NCBI RefSeq assembly: GCF_004210215.2
Contig: NZ_CP067394.1
Coordinates: 1,736,001-1,800,000 of the forward strand
DNA: 64,000 nucleotides
Direction of reading: 5' to 3'
From: Cryobacterium sp. SO1
Lineage (GTDB): Bacteria > Actinomycetota > Actinomycetes > Actinomycetales > Microbacteriaceae
Shown: positions 25,084 through 33,356 of the stretch, in pieces
Layout: each line of letters begins with the position of its first letter
Position numbering within the stretch: position 1 is the first letter of the stretch
Made by a program: the position numbers and the translations under genes
Notes under the pieces: model-generated
What the model saw: only the letters and a program-made list of their open reading frames with translations
Database searches by the model: none
What the model was told of the DNA's origin: nothing

Positions 25084-27033
25084 CTAACCGAACGGGTTGG
25101 TGGGCGTGAGCGTGATCGAGCTGCCCTTGGCCGCGAGGGTGCCCGCTGCCGGATCCGTCGACTTGATGCTGATGATCGCCGCGATGGCGTCTGCGGCCAG
25201 GTTGTAGTTCAGTTCGAAGCCGAGGTCGGTGAGCACCTGCTTGCCCTCGTTCCAGGACATACCCACGACATTGGGGATCTCCACCGGCTCCGGGCCGCGC
25301 GAGACCGTGAGGATGAGGGTGGATCCGGCCCGGATCTGGCCTTCCTCCGTGGCGGCGACCGAGATGACGTCGCCTTCGGCGATGGCGTCGCTGTAGGTCT
25401 CCTCGCCCGAGGTGGCGACGAGGTTCTTGTCTTCGAGGATGCTGATGGCGTCGTCGACCGACTCGCCGGTGACATCGGGGATACCGCCGAGCGACACCGT
25501 GAGGTTGACGTTGAGTCCCTCGAAGTAGTCACCGCCCTGGGAGACGTCGCCGCCGTCGCTCTCCCGGCTGGCCGAGATCACCAGGCCCTCCTCGACATCA
25601 CCGTTGAACACCTCGTCGATGGTTCCCGGAACTGCCTTGGCTTCGGCGATCGCCAGCGACGCGGCATCCGTGCTGAGGCCGGCCAGCACCGGAAGCGTGA
25701 TGGGTGCGGGGCCCTGCGACACGTTCAGTGTCACCGTGCTGCCCTTGGGCACTCTGGAGCCGTCGCCCGGATCGGTGCTGACGATCAGTCCGGCCGCGAT
25801 ATCGGTGCTGTACTCGGTGCCCTGCGCGGCGACGAAACCGAGCTCCTCGAGCTGGGCCGTGGCGTCCTCGGGGGTCGCCGACACCAGCGAAGGTACCTGG
25901 ATCTCCGATCCGGGGCCGACACCGAAGTACCAGCCCGCTCCGCCGGCCAGCGCCGCGAGGAGCACGATCAGGGCGAACAACCAGTAACCCCGCCGGCGGC
26001 GCTTGGTGGCCGTCCCCGCGAGTCGGGCGGTGTTGTCGGGTTCGTCGTCGTCGCGAGCGGATGCGTCCGTGGCGATGGCGGCCGTGGTCAGCGGCCCCCG
26101 GCCGAGAATCTGGGTTTCGGCGTCGGCGGATGCGGCGGCAACGCCCCGGGGCAGCACCATCGTTGCCTGCATGGCGGTGTCCTCGCGGGGCCGCACCAGC
26201 TTCTCCACGTCGAGCAGCTGGTCGAGCATCACCCTGGCGTCGCGCGGGCGCTCCTCGGGGTCACGCGCGGTGGCCCAGAGCACGAGCTCGTCAAGCTCAC
26301 CGGGCACGCCCGGCGCGACCAGGCTGGGCATCGGCACGGTGTCGTTGGCGTGCTGGTAGGCCACCTGCATGGGCGCCTCGCCCACGTACGGCTGTTCGCC
26401 GGTGAGCATCTCGTAGGTCATGATGCCCAGCGCATAGATGTCGCTGCGGGCGTCGGCGACGCCGCGGGTGACGAGTTCGGGGGAGAGATATGCAACGGTG
26501 CCGAGCAGCGCCTGGCCGGTGGCCGTGTTGTTGTTCACGGCGCGCGCCAAACCGAAGTCGCCGATCTTGATGCGGCCGTCGTCGGCGAGCAGGACGTTCT
26601 CCGGCTTCACGTCGCGGTGCACGATCCCGGCTTTGTGCGCGGCGGCGAGACCGGAGAGCACGGCCTCGAGGATGTCCATGGTCTGCTCCGGGGTGAGCCG
26701 GCCGTAGTCCTTGAGCAGGTCGCGCAGCGTGATGCCGGGCAGGTGTTCCATCACCAGGTAGGCGATGTCGGCATCCTGGCCCTGGTCGAATACGTTCACC
26801 ACGTTGGGGTGGGCGAGCCGGGCCGCGGAACGGGCCTCCTGGATGAAGCGGCTGCGGAAGGCGTTGTCGTCGGCCAGGTGGCCGTGCATGATCTTGATCG
26901 CCACTCGGCGTTCGAGGCGCAGGTCGGTGGCGAGGTACACGGTGGCCATACCGCCGCGGGCGATCCGGGAGCGCACCTGATAGCGGCCGTCGATGAGACG
27001 GCCGATCATGGGGTCTGAGGGGCTTTCGGTCAC
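25084..27033 (-). CDS. Ser/Thr protein kinase with PASTA repeats (PknL/PknB type)
   Basis: Membrane receptor kinase of 649 residues. The kinase domain covers about residues 15-275, with ATP lysine K47 (VAIKIMH), HRDVKPEN (139-146), DFG (159-161) and GTVAYLSPE. One membrane helix at about 350-370 follows a basic stop (KRRRRGYW). Outside the membrane are four PASTA repeats (about 375-645), which bind peptidoglycan fragments. Synteny with aroG and the Rv2175c-like gene points to PknL rather than the PknB of the rod-shape operon; mycobacterial PknL lacks PASTA repeats, so this is a hybrid feature. GTG start at 27033. Confidence 0.92.
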   Translation of the reverse strand: MTESPSDPMIGRLIDGRYQVRSRIARGGMATVYLATDLRLERRVAIKIMHGHLADDNAFRSRFIQEARSAARLAHPNVVNVFDQGQDADIAYLVMEHLPGITLRDLLKDYGRLTPEQTMDILEAVLSGLAAAHKAGIVHRDVKPENVLLADDGRIKIGDFGLARAVNNNTATGQALLGTVAYLSPELVTRGVADARSDIYALGIMTYEMLTGEQPYVGEAPMQVAYQHANDTVPMPSLVAPGVPGELDELVLWATARDPEERPRDARVMLDQLLDVEKLVRPREDTAMQATMVLPRGVAAASADAETQILGRGPLTTAAIATDASARDDDEPDNTARLAGTATKRRRRGYWLFALIVLLAALAGGAGWYFGVGPGSEIQVPSLVSATPEDATAQLEELGFVAAQGTEYSTDIAAGLIVSTDPGDGSRVPKGSTVTLNVSQGPAPITLPVLAGLSTDAASLAIAEAKAVPGTIDEVFNGDVEEGLVISASRESDGGDVSQGGDYFEGLNVNLTVSLGGIPDVTGESVDDAISILEDKNLVATSGEETYSDAIAEGDVISVAATEEGQIRAGSTLILTVSRGPEPVEIPNVVGMSWNEGKQVLTDLGFELNYNLAADAIAAIISIKSTDPAAGTLAAKGSSITLTPTNPFG

Positions 27034-27124
27034 CCGTCGAGTCTACGGAAAACTCGGGCGTTCCTCTGGACGGCCCGCAGCGCGGCGGGACACGATTCGG
27101 TCACTGAGACCTCAATTGCGAGAT

Positions 27125-28516
27125 TCAGCCGAGGTCGGCGAGCCAACTGCGGGCGGATGTCTCCCATTTGGCGTACAGATCGGGGTGTCCGGAGATCTGC
27201 ACGGCCTGGGCGGCCTGGGTGAGAGTCATGGCCTCCCAGCCCTCGATGTCCAGCAGGCCACGGGTGACGCCGGGGTTCGGGTTCACCGCTCCGCCGAAGA
27301 ACGCCCTGGTGGACCGTTCGGCGTCCATGACCTGAGCCTCGTTGCCCCAGCCGGAGCTGGGACGCTGCTGAAAGAGTCCGAGCGAATCCCGGTCGCCGTA
27401 GTCGACATTGCGCAAACCCGACTCCTGCGCGGCGGCGGCGAGGGCCACCACCAGCGCGGCGTCGTTGGCCCCGGCCTGCCGGCCGACGGCGATGATGAGT
27501 TTGGCGTTCGCGGTCATCTCAGCGGTGAGCGGTGTCACCGCTCCCTGTGCCGGGGTGGGCGTCGGGGTGATCACGACGGCCGGGGCGGCATCCAGAACCG
27601 GTGCCGAACCGGCGGACGCGGTGCCGGCGGACGCGGCACTGGGAAGGGCGAGGACTTGGCCGGGGTAGATGATGCTCGAGTAGCCCAGGCCGTTGGCTTC
27701 GAGTACGGCCTGCACCGAGACGCCGGCGCCGGTGGCGACCTTGTCCAGGGTGTCGCCGGCCACCACGGTGTGGCTGCCGGGCGTCGACGTCGTGGTGGCC
27801 GTCGCCGCGACAGTCGCAACGGTGGTCGATGCGGTGGCCGTTGCGGTGGCGGAGCCGGCGGCGGGCAGCACGATGACCTGGCCGGGGAAGATGATGCTGT
27901 TGCTGCCGAGGCCGTTCACGCTGAACAGGGCGTCGGTGGGCACCCCGTGTGCGGCGGCGACGCCGCTGAGGGTGTCGCCGGACTGGATGGTGTACCTGGT
28001 GAGTTCGGTTGCGACAGAGGCCGGGGTGGCGGCGACGGCGAGCGGGGTCGTCGACAGGGTGAGCACCTGGCCGGGGAAGATCACGGCGGACCAGCCGAGA
28101 CCGTTCAGGGCCAGGACCGACGCCGTCGACAGGCCGAACTTTCCGGCGATTGCGCTGATGGTGTCGCCGTCGACAACGGTGTACTGGCTGGGCGCGGGTG
28201 TCGACGTGGCCGGCTGTACGACCTGCACCGGCTTGGGCATAGCCTGCGGCAGTGTGGTGCGGCTCTTCAGCGGCTTTTTCAGGGCGGTGGCGGCCTGAGC
28301 CGGTGACGCCAGGTTCAGCACGATCGCGATGGTGCTCACCACAACAAGGGGAATGCTGGCGAAGGCGCCGATGGAACGCCGCACTCCGGTCGTGGCCGGG
28401 CGGTGCCTGGCCGAGCTTGGTGTGGAGGCGCTCGAGGTGGCGGGCGAGCCTGTCGTCTCGACGGGGGAGTCCTGTCGGACCGTACCCGTTTCGATCTTGC
28501 TGGCTCTAACCGACAT
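27125..28516 (-). CDS. Secreted LysM protein with lytic transglycosylase-like C-terminus
   Basis: 463 residues. A basic N-terminus leads to a hydrophobic segment (about 51-72) ending SPAQAA, which is a likely signal peptide or anchor. Three LysM modules (about 111-155, 174-218, 249-292), each with DT-S/D and NGLG...IPGQV-type sequence, bind peptidoglycan. The last 130 residues include AAAQESGLRNVDYGDRDSLGLFQQRP, with a probable catalytic glutamate E365, like lysozyme-type transglycosylases. ATG 28516 with GGAG upstream was preferred to 28585. It neighbours a PASTA kinase, which suits a cell-wall role. Confidence 0.85.
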   Translation of the reverse strand: MSVRASKIETGTVRQDSPVETTGSPATSSASTPSSARHRPATTGVRRSIGAFASIPLVVVSTIAIVLNLASPAQAATALKKPLKSRTTLPQAMPKPVQVVQPATSTPAPSQYTVVDGDTISAIAGKFGLSTASVLALNGLGWSAVIFPGQVLTLSTTPLAVAATPASVATELTRYTIQSGDTLSGVAAAHGVPTDALFSVNGLGSNSIIFPGQVIVLPAAGSATATATASTTVATVAATATTTSTPGSHTVVAGDTLDKVATGAGVSVQAVLEANGLGYSSIIYPGQVLALPSAASAGTASAGSAPVLDAAPAVVITPTPTPAQGAVTPLTAEMTANAKLIIAVGRQAGANDAALVVALAAAAQESGLRNVDYGDRDSLGLFQQRPSSGWGNEAQVMDAERSTRAFFGGAVNPNPGVTRGLLDIEGWEAMTLTQAAQAVQISGHPDLYAKWETSARSWLADLG

Positions 28517-28745
28517 AACGCTCCGCTCGTTGACCGCTGGCGCCAACCACCTGAGTGATAGCTGACGTGTCCTCAACGCTGACACAGATGGTATGCCGAG
28601 TCAATTAACCACGCGGGTACGAGGCAGGATGTCTGGCGAAAAGGCACGGATCCGCCAAAATGGCCGCTCAGGGCGGGCAGTCTGCTGGGTGGAGCGGTCT
28701 CGTCGGGGGTTTGTCGGCAATGCCGAATCGTGGGAGGCTTGATGC

Positions 28746-29114
28746 GTGACCGATTCGTCTTCAGTTCAACCGCACTCCGTCCCCTCGACCGAAACAGCGT
28801 GGCTCGACATTCCCGACCTCGTTGAGGTTCTGGGCCTCAGCCACAGCCGGGTTCGGCAGCTCATTGAGGACAAGCACCTGCTCGCCGTTCGTCGCGACGG
28901 CAAGGTCAGCGTGCCGGCGTCCTTCATCCGCGATGGCGCGCCTCTCGGCGAGCTTCGCGGCACACTGATCGTGCTCGCCGACGACGGGTTCACCGACGAG
29001 CAGGCCATGGAGTGGCTGATCCAGGTGGATGACAGCCTCGGTGTTCCGCCGATCGACGCGCTCCTGGCCGGTCGCAAGGCCGAGGTGCGCCGCGTCGCCC
29101 AGGCGCTGGCCTAG
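28746..29114 (+). CDS. Rv2175c-like DNA-binding protein
   Basis: Small protein of 122 residues. A helix-turn-helix occupies about 20-60 (WLDIPDLVEVLGLSHSRVRQLIEDKHLLAVRRDGKVSVP), followed by a C-terminal helical part (DEQAMEWLIQVDDSLGVPPIDAL). In Mycobacterium tuberculosis Rv2175c is a DNA-binding substrate of the kinase PknL, and here a PASTA kinase lies two genes away, so phosphorylation by it is a reasonable inference. The GTG start at 28746 is the only good candidate. The 229-bp gap before it separates it from the divergent LysM gene. A 16-bp tandem repeat begins at its stop codon. Confidence 0.87.
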   Translation: MTDSSSVQPHSVPSTETAWLDIPDLVEVLGLSHSRVRQLIEDKHLLAVRRDGKVSVPASFIRDGAPLGELRGTLIVLADDGFTDEQAMEWLIQVDDSLGVPPIDALLAGRKAEVRRVAQALA

Positions 29115-29205
29115 CCGCAATCTGGCCTAGCCGCAGTCTGGCCTAGCCGCAGTCTGGCCTAGCCGCAGTCTGGCCTAGCCGCAGTCTGGCCCAGCCGCAG
29201 CTCGG
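29105..29205 (+). repeat. 16-bp tandem repeat array copying the stop codon
   Basis: CTGGCCTAGCCGCAGT and close variants, about six copies with an exact 16-bp period. CCTAG recurs at 29110, 29126, 29142, 29158 and 29174, and the last copy has CCCAG. The first TAG (29112-29114) is the stop of the Rv2175c-like gene, and because 16 is not a multiple of 3 the copies place TAG in all three frames. Confidence 0.9.
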
Positions 29206-29217
29206 CCTGGCGCGTCG

Positions 29218-30363
29218 CTAGAAGACGCGTCGTGTGACGGTGCCGGCGAATTCGATCAATTCCTCCCCGACCCCGTCGGCCACATCCGACCCGTCCAGCA
29301 CCGCGAGGGCCTGGGCGACGTTCTGTTGGATGAGCGTCTCCACCCGGTCGACGGCTCCGCTGTCCACGATGATCTGCTGCAGCGAGGAGATCTCGTCCGC
29401 GCTCAGATCGGCACGGCCGAGCAGGCTGTCCACGGTCTGCCGCGCGGACCGGTCCAGGCGTTCCCGGGTCAGGGCGATCAGGACCGTACGCTTGCCCTCC
29501 CGCAGGTCGTCTCCGCTGGGCTTGCCGGTCACTGCCGCGTCCCCGAATACGCCGAGTAGGTCGTCCCTGAGCTGGTAGGCGATACCGAGCGGCAGGCCGA
29601 AGGCGCGCAGGGTGTCGAGCTGGTCGTCGGTTGCGCCGGCGAGGGCCGCGCCGATCACCAGCGGCGCCTGAACGCTGTACTTGGCCGACTTGTACACTAT
29701 GACCCGAACAGCCCGATCGAGCAGCTCGGCCTCCGGCTGCACGAGCCAGGCACGTTCCTCGAGGATGTCGAGGTACTGGCCGGCCGTGACCTCGGTGCGC
29801 ATGAGGTTGAATTCCCTGCGTGCCCGGCGGGCGCTGGCTCGGTCCGCGGCGTCATCGAGTCCGTCATCCAACAGCTCATCGCTCCAGCCCAACAGAAGAT
29901 CGCCGAGTAGGATCGCCGAGGCCCGGCCGAAGTCGGCCGGGCTTCCGGCCCAGCCCTGGGCAGCGTGCAGGCTCTCGAAACGGCGGTGCGCGGATGGGGC
30001 GCCCCTGCGGGTGTCGGAGTTGTCGATGATGTCATCGTGAACGAGCGCGGCGGCGTGGAAGACCTCCAGCGCCGAGGCGACGGACACGATGCCGGTCGGG
30101 GTGCCGAGACTCCTGCCGAGGGTGCTGCCCGGCGGGGTCGCGAGCGGACCCGCTGCGCCTGGTTCGGCATGGGCCGGAACGCTCTGCCAACCGAGGTGCG
30201 CGAACTGTGCGCGGAACCGCTTGCCGCCGCTGAGAAACTGCCGTGAGAAGTCCACCAGGACAGCAAGGTCCGGACTTATGGTCGTCACAATTGACTCACG
30301 CGTATTGATGAATTCGTCGATACGAGAATGAACCAGATCGACCAGTCGAGTGCTTTCGGTCAC
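29218..30363 (-). CDS. Polyprenyl diphosphate synthase (IdsA-like)
   Basis: Second all-trans prenyl synthase of the window, 381 residues. The aspartate motifs are HDDIID and YQLRDDLLGVFGD, with GGKRFRAQF upstream. A short glycine/proline-rich insert lies after residue 65. Its place beside the aroG/kinase/Rv2175c group matches idsA2 (Rv2173) in mycobacteria. Product length is unknown: farnesyl, geranylgeranyl or longer. Since crtE serves carotenoids, this one probably feeds quinone or cell-wall carrier synthesis. GTG start at 30363, divergent from the DUF3040 gene. Confidence 0.9.
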   Translation of the reverse strand: MTESTRLVDLVHSRIDEFINTRESIVTTISPDLAVLVDFSRQFLSGGKRFRAQFAHLGWQSVPAHAEPGAAGPLATPPGSTLGRSLGTPTGIVSVASALEVFHAAALVHDDIIDNSDTRRGAPSAHRRFESLHAAQGWAGSPADFGRASAILLGDLLLGWSDELLDDGLDDAADRASARRARREFNLMRTEVTAGQYLDILEERAWLVQPEAELLDRAVRVIVYKSAKYSVQAPLVIGAALAGATDDQLDTLRAFGLPLGIAYQLRDDLLGVFGDAAVTGKPSGDDLREGKRTVLIALTRERLDRSARQTVDSLLGRADLSADEISSLQQIIVDSGAVDRVETLIQQNVAQALAVLDGSDVADGVGEELIEFAGTVTRRVF

Positions 30364-30436
30364 CCGCCTAGCCTAGCCATCTCGGCGGGACTAGAATTAG
30401 GGTCTAATCCGCTCGATCCCCAATTGGAGGAATGAG

Positions 30437-30817
30437 ATGCCGCTTTCAGAACAAGAGCAGCGACTCCTCGAAGAGATGGAGCGCAGTCTCTATCACAACG
30501 ATGCCGAATTCGTGGCGAGCGTCGGAGGTACCCGCCTCCGCCCCAATTACCGTTCCATCGTGCTGGGGGTACTCGCCGGCGTCGTCGGGATAGCGACTCT
30601 TGTCGCCGGTGTTGCGGTGCAGCAGCTCTGGCTGGGCATCGTCGGATTCATCATCATGTTCGGGGGGGTGTTGTTGGCCGTCACTCCCGGCCGCACCGCC
30701 CGGGCGACGAGGCCGTCGGCCAACCAGTCCCGCCGCCCCGCGCAGGCGCGCAGCCAGCAGGGTTTCATGGACAAGCTCAATGATCGCTGGGACCGTCGCC
30801 AGGACGGCCAGCAGTAA
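30437..30817 (+). CDS. DUF3040 membrane protein
   Basis: 126 residues. The N-terminus has the DUF3040 opening MPLSEQEQRLLEEMERSLYH, followed by two membrane helices (about 39-61 and 64-82) and a basic, glutamine-rich tail. Actinobacteria often carry this gene just before mraZ, as here. Its function is unknown. The ATG is preceded by GGAGGAATG. Its final codons and stop (CAGCAGTAACG) occur again 25 bp downstream at 30834-30844. Confidence 0.9.
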   Translation: MPLSEQEQRLLEEMERSLYHNDAEFVASVGGTRLRPNYRSIVLGVLAGVVGIATLVAGVAVQQLWLGIVGFIIMFGGVLLAVTPGRTARATRPSANQSRRPAQARSQQGFMDKLNDRWDRRQDGQQ

Positions 30818-30860
30818 CGAAGTGCACACCACGCAGCAGTAACGCTCAGCAGCAGTCAAC

Positions 30861-30891
30861 AACGCCCGCCGTCACCCAGACGGCGGGCGTT
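30861..30891. terminator. Hairpin after DUF3040
   Basis: Perfect 13-bp stem AACGCCCGCCGTC with GACGGCGGGCGTT around ACCCA. The downstream side has few T residues, so it may be a weaker first stop before the terminator at 30956. Confidence 0.75.
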
Positions 30892-30955
30892 CTGCATTCA
30901 CCTCGCCCGCCACCCCCGCACCCCTCCCTTTTCGCCCACTTCGTCGCAGCCCGCA

Positions 30956-30983
30956 GGACCGGCCATCATGCCGGTCCTTTTTT
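30956..30983 (+). terminator. Rho-independent terminator before the mraZ promoter
   Basis: GGACCGGC-CATCAT-GCCGGTCC followed by six T residues (30978-30983). It insulates the dcw cluster from upstream transcription. Confidence 0.93.
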
Positions 30984-31103
30984 GTGCCCAAATCCGCCCC
31001 AAAAGTATCCAAAACGTGGGATTTTCCTCCACCCGGTGATTCACAGTGTTCCTGGGGAATATTTGGGCACTTTCGCAGCAATATCGCGCGTTTTTCGGAC
31101 ATC

Positions 31104-31133
31104 GTGGTTGATAGTGGAGTAAAGTGGAGCAAC
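31104..31133 (+). promoter_or_regulatory. MraZ boxes upstream of mraZ
   Basis: Three direct repeats with an exact 10-bp period: GTGGTTGATA, GTGGAGTAAA, GTGGAGCAAC. MraZ binds repeated TGGGN-like boxes at 10-bp spacing before its own operon in other bacteria, so autoregulation is expected. The mraZ ATG follows 32 bp after the last box. Confidence 0.75.
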
Positions 31134-31165
31134 ACCTGACCTTGGCCGGAAGAGAGGGGTGATGA

Positions 31166-31597
31166 ATGTTCCTCGGGACCTATGCCCCCAGGCTCGACGA
31201 AAAAGGACGCGTCATCCTGCCGGCCAAGTTCCGCGAGGACCTCTCGACCGGCATCGTGATGACGCGCGGCCAGGAACGTTGCCTCTACGTCTTCACCTCG
31301 CGTGATTTCGACGACGTGCACGAGAAGATCCGCCAGGCGCCCATCACCAGCAAGGAGGGACGCGACTTCTTCCGCGTCTTCCTGTCCGGCGCCAGCGCCG
31401 AGACTCCCGACAAACAGAACCGGGTGACCATCCCCGCCAACCTGAGGGCCTATGCGGGCCTGGGTCGCGACCTCACGGTGATCGGCGTGGGCAACCGCGT
31501 GGAGATCTGGGACACCGAGGTCTGGGATGCCTATCTCATCGAGCAGGAAGCCTCGTTCGCCAACATCACGGAGGAGGTGATTCCGGGACTCTTCTAG
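31166..31597 (+). CDS. mraZ: MraZ, transcriptional regulator of the dcw cluster
   Basis: 143-residue protein with two SpoVT/AbrB-like halves. The first has [24 protein letters not shown] and the second [18 protein letters not shown]; the DxxGR and DxxNR loops are the DNA-contacting parts. It binds repeated boxes as a ring-like multimer and represses or adjusts dcw transcription. It is the first gene of the cluster, with purine-rich AGAGAGGGG before the ATG. Length and motifs are normal. Confidence 0.96.
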   Translation: MFLGTYAPRLDEKGRVILPAKFREDLSTGIVMTRGQERCLYVFTSRDFDDVHEKIRQAPITSKEGRDFFRVFLSGASAETPDKQNRVTIPANLRAYAGLGRDLTVIGVGNRVEIWDTEVWDAYLIEQEASFANITEEVIPGLF

Positions 31598-31661
31598 CTC
31601 CTGGTGCCCGACTCCCAGCCGTTGCCCTCCTGACACACTTCCCCGGTGCCAGGCGGAACGG

Positions 31662-32738
31662 ATGGGGATCCGGCCCCAGGATCCAGCCCCGGTAGCTATG
31701 AACACCAGCGCAGACAACAACACAGACGACAACACGAGCAACGAGATGAACAGCGACAACACCCCCGAACGTCCGGTCGAGAAACCGCAGCTCAACGAGA
31801 TCCACACCCCGGTGCTGCTCGAGCGCAGCATCGAACTCCTCGGCCCGGTGCTGGACAAGCCCGGCGCGGTCCTCGTCGACGCCACGCTGGGCATGGGCGG
31901 CCACGCCGAAGCCATGCTCACCCGGTTCCCGGATCTGACCCTGGTGGGGCTGGACCGCGACCTCGACGCCCTGGCCGTGGCCGAGGAGCGCCTCAAGCCA
32001 TTCCGGGACCGCATCCACCTCGTGCACACCGTGTACGACGGCATCCTCGACGCCCTCGCCGGCCTCGGCATCAGCGAGGTCCAGGGCATCCTCTTCGACC
32101 TCGGAGTCTCCAGCATGCAACTCGACCAGGTCGAGCGAGGCTTCTCCTACTCCAAGGACGCCCCGCTGGACATGCGCATGGACAGCACCTCTCCGCTCAC
32201 TGCCGAGCGGATCCTCGCCGATTACAGCGAGGCCGACCTTCGCCGCATCTTCCAGGAGTATGGCGAAGAGAAGCTCGCCGGCCGCTACGCCAAGGCGATC
32301 GTTGAGGCGCGCACAACGACTCCCTTCGTCAGGTCCGCCCAACTCGTCGAGGTCATCACCAAGGTCACCCCGGTCGCCGTTCAGCGAATGGGCCACCCCG
32401 CCAAGCGGGTCTTCCAGGCGCTGCGCATCGAGGTCAACCAGGAGCTGGCCGTCCTCGAACGTGCTATCCCGGCCGCGATGGAAGCCGTCGCCGTCGGCGG
32501 CCGAATCGTCTCGATGGCCTACCAGTCGCTCGAAGACCGCATCGTCAAGCGGATGTTCGCCGCCGCGTCGACCTCCAGCGCCCCGGCGGGACTGCCTGTG
32601 GAGCTTCCGGAACACCAGCCGCTGTTCACCCTGCTGATCCGGGGCGCCGAACTGGCATCCGACGAAGAAAAAGCCATCAACCCCCGTGCAACATCGGTTC
32701 GCCTGCGTGCCGCCGAACGACTGAGGAGAGCCGAATGA
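31662..32738 (+). CDS. rsmH: 16S rRNA m4C1402 methyltransferase RsmH
   Basis: Methylates N4 of C1402 in the ribosomal P site, using S-adenosylmethionine. The family core starts at HTPVLL (48-53), with the SAM loop [13 protein letters not shown] (73-85), then [14 protein letters not shown] and [13 protein letters not shown]. The N-terminal 47 residues (asparagine-, threonine- and aspartate-rich) are extra compared with the family. ATG at 31662 follows AGGCGGA; another in-frame ATG is at 31698 and would remove 12 residues. The stop overlaps the ftsL ATG (ATGA). Confidence 0.93.
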   Translation: MGIRPQDPAPVAMNTSADNNTDDNTSNEMNSDNTPERPVEKPQLNEIHTPVLLERSIELLGPVLDKPGAVLVDATLGMGGHAEAMLTRFPDLTLVGLDRDLDALAVAEERLKPFRDRIHLVHTVYDGILDALAGLGISEVQGILFDLGVSSMQLDQVERGFSYSKDAPLDMRMDSTSPLTAERILADYSEADLRRIFQEYGEEKLAGRYAKAIVEARTTTPFVRSAQLVEVITKVTPVAVQRMGHPAKRVFQALRIEVNQELAVLERAIPAAMEAVAVGGRIVSMAYQSLEDRIVKRMFAAASTSSAPAGLPVELPEHQPLFTLLIRGAELASDEEKAINPRATSVRLRAAERLRRAE

Positions 32739-33322
32739 GCGACAACCTGGCCCGGGTGCTGACAGCTGACGCGCGGCCCCAATTCACCGAACGCCCAGGC
32801 GCCGACGAACGCCGTCACATCGAGATCGTCAGCCCGAGCACGCACAAGCGTCCCCGGATCGTCTACGCACTGTCGGCCGTAGCCTGTGTGGGCGCCATCG
32901 TCATCGCCCAGCTGCTGCTGAGCGTTGGGATCTCGCAGGGGGCCTACGAGATCTCGGCCCTGCGCGCCAGCCAGGTGGAACTGGGCCGCACAGCCGACAG
33001 CGTGAGCGAAGACCTGATCCGGGTGTCCTCGCCGCAGAGCCTCGCGGCCAACGCCGAAGCACTCGGCATGGTCAGCAACTCCACACCGGCCTACCTGCGG
33101 CTCTCCGACGGCGCGGTCCTCGGCGCTCCCACCTCCGCCAGCGGCGGCCAGGCCGGTGCCGTCAGCCTGGTCCCGAACTCCCTGCTCACCGGCGTGCCGC
33201 TGGTCACCCAGGTACCCGCCGGCGGCCAGGGGGCCAGCGTCGCCTCCGGCGCGCCTGCGGCCGGAACAACCCCTGTAGCAGTTACGGTAGCCGACGGCCT
33301 GCCGTCGCCGACCACTCGATAG
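32735..33322 (+). CDS. ftsL: FtsL-like cell division protein
   Basis: 195 residues, short cytoplasmic arm, one membrane helix (about 42-64), then a coiled-coil-like stretch ([26 protein letters not shown]) and a conserved turn with LGMV. In the divisome FtsL binds FtsQ and the DivIC/FtsB partner and helps activate FtsW-FtsI. Sequence conservation is low in this family, so the call rests on its size, topology and place between rsmH and ftsI. The last 70 residues are an alanine- and glycine-rich tail not usual for FtsL. Confidence 0.8.
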   Translation: MSDNLARVLTADARPQFTERPGADERRHIEIVSPSTHKRPRIVYALSAVACVGAIVIAQLLLSVGISQGAYEISALRASQVELGRTADSVSEDLIRVSSPQSLAANAEALGMVSNSTPAYLRLSDGAVLGAPTSASGGQAGAVSLVPNSLLTGVPLVTQVPAGGQGASVASGAPAAGTTPVAVTVADGLPSPTTR

Positions 33323-33356
33323 ACGCCGGTACAGTCCGATACAGGAGGACCACCAC

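Larger units (their letters stand above)
30818..31165 (+). other. 348-bp intergenic region before the dcw cluster
   Basis: Holds a copy of the DUF3040 gene end (30834-30844), a first hairpin (30861-30891), a textbook terminator (30956-30983) and then an AT-richer stretch with the MraZ boxes (31104-31133) that must contain the dcw promoter. TGGGG (31053) and TGGGC (31064) also occur but at an 11-bp spacing. No gene is seen. Confidence 0.8.

Noticed and set aside
28517..28745. Riboswitch before the LysM gene (ydaO/c-di-AMP type is known before some wall hydrolases)
   Set aside because: I could not build the expected conserved pairings; only weak inverted repeats are seen.
29105..29205. Possible CRISPR array
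   Set aside because: Units are 16 bp and directly adjacent, with no spacers and no cas genes.
31017..31068. Extra MraZ boxes (TGGGA, TGGGG, TGGGC)
   Set aside because: The last two are 11 bp apart and the first is 36 bp away, unlike the exact 10-bp array at 31104-31133.
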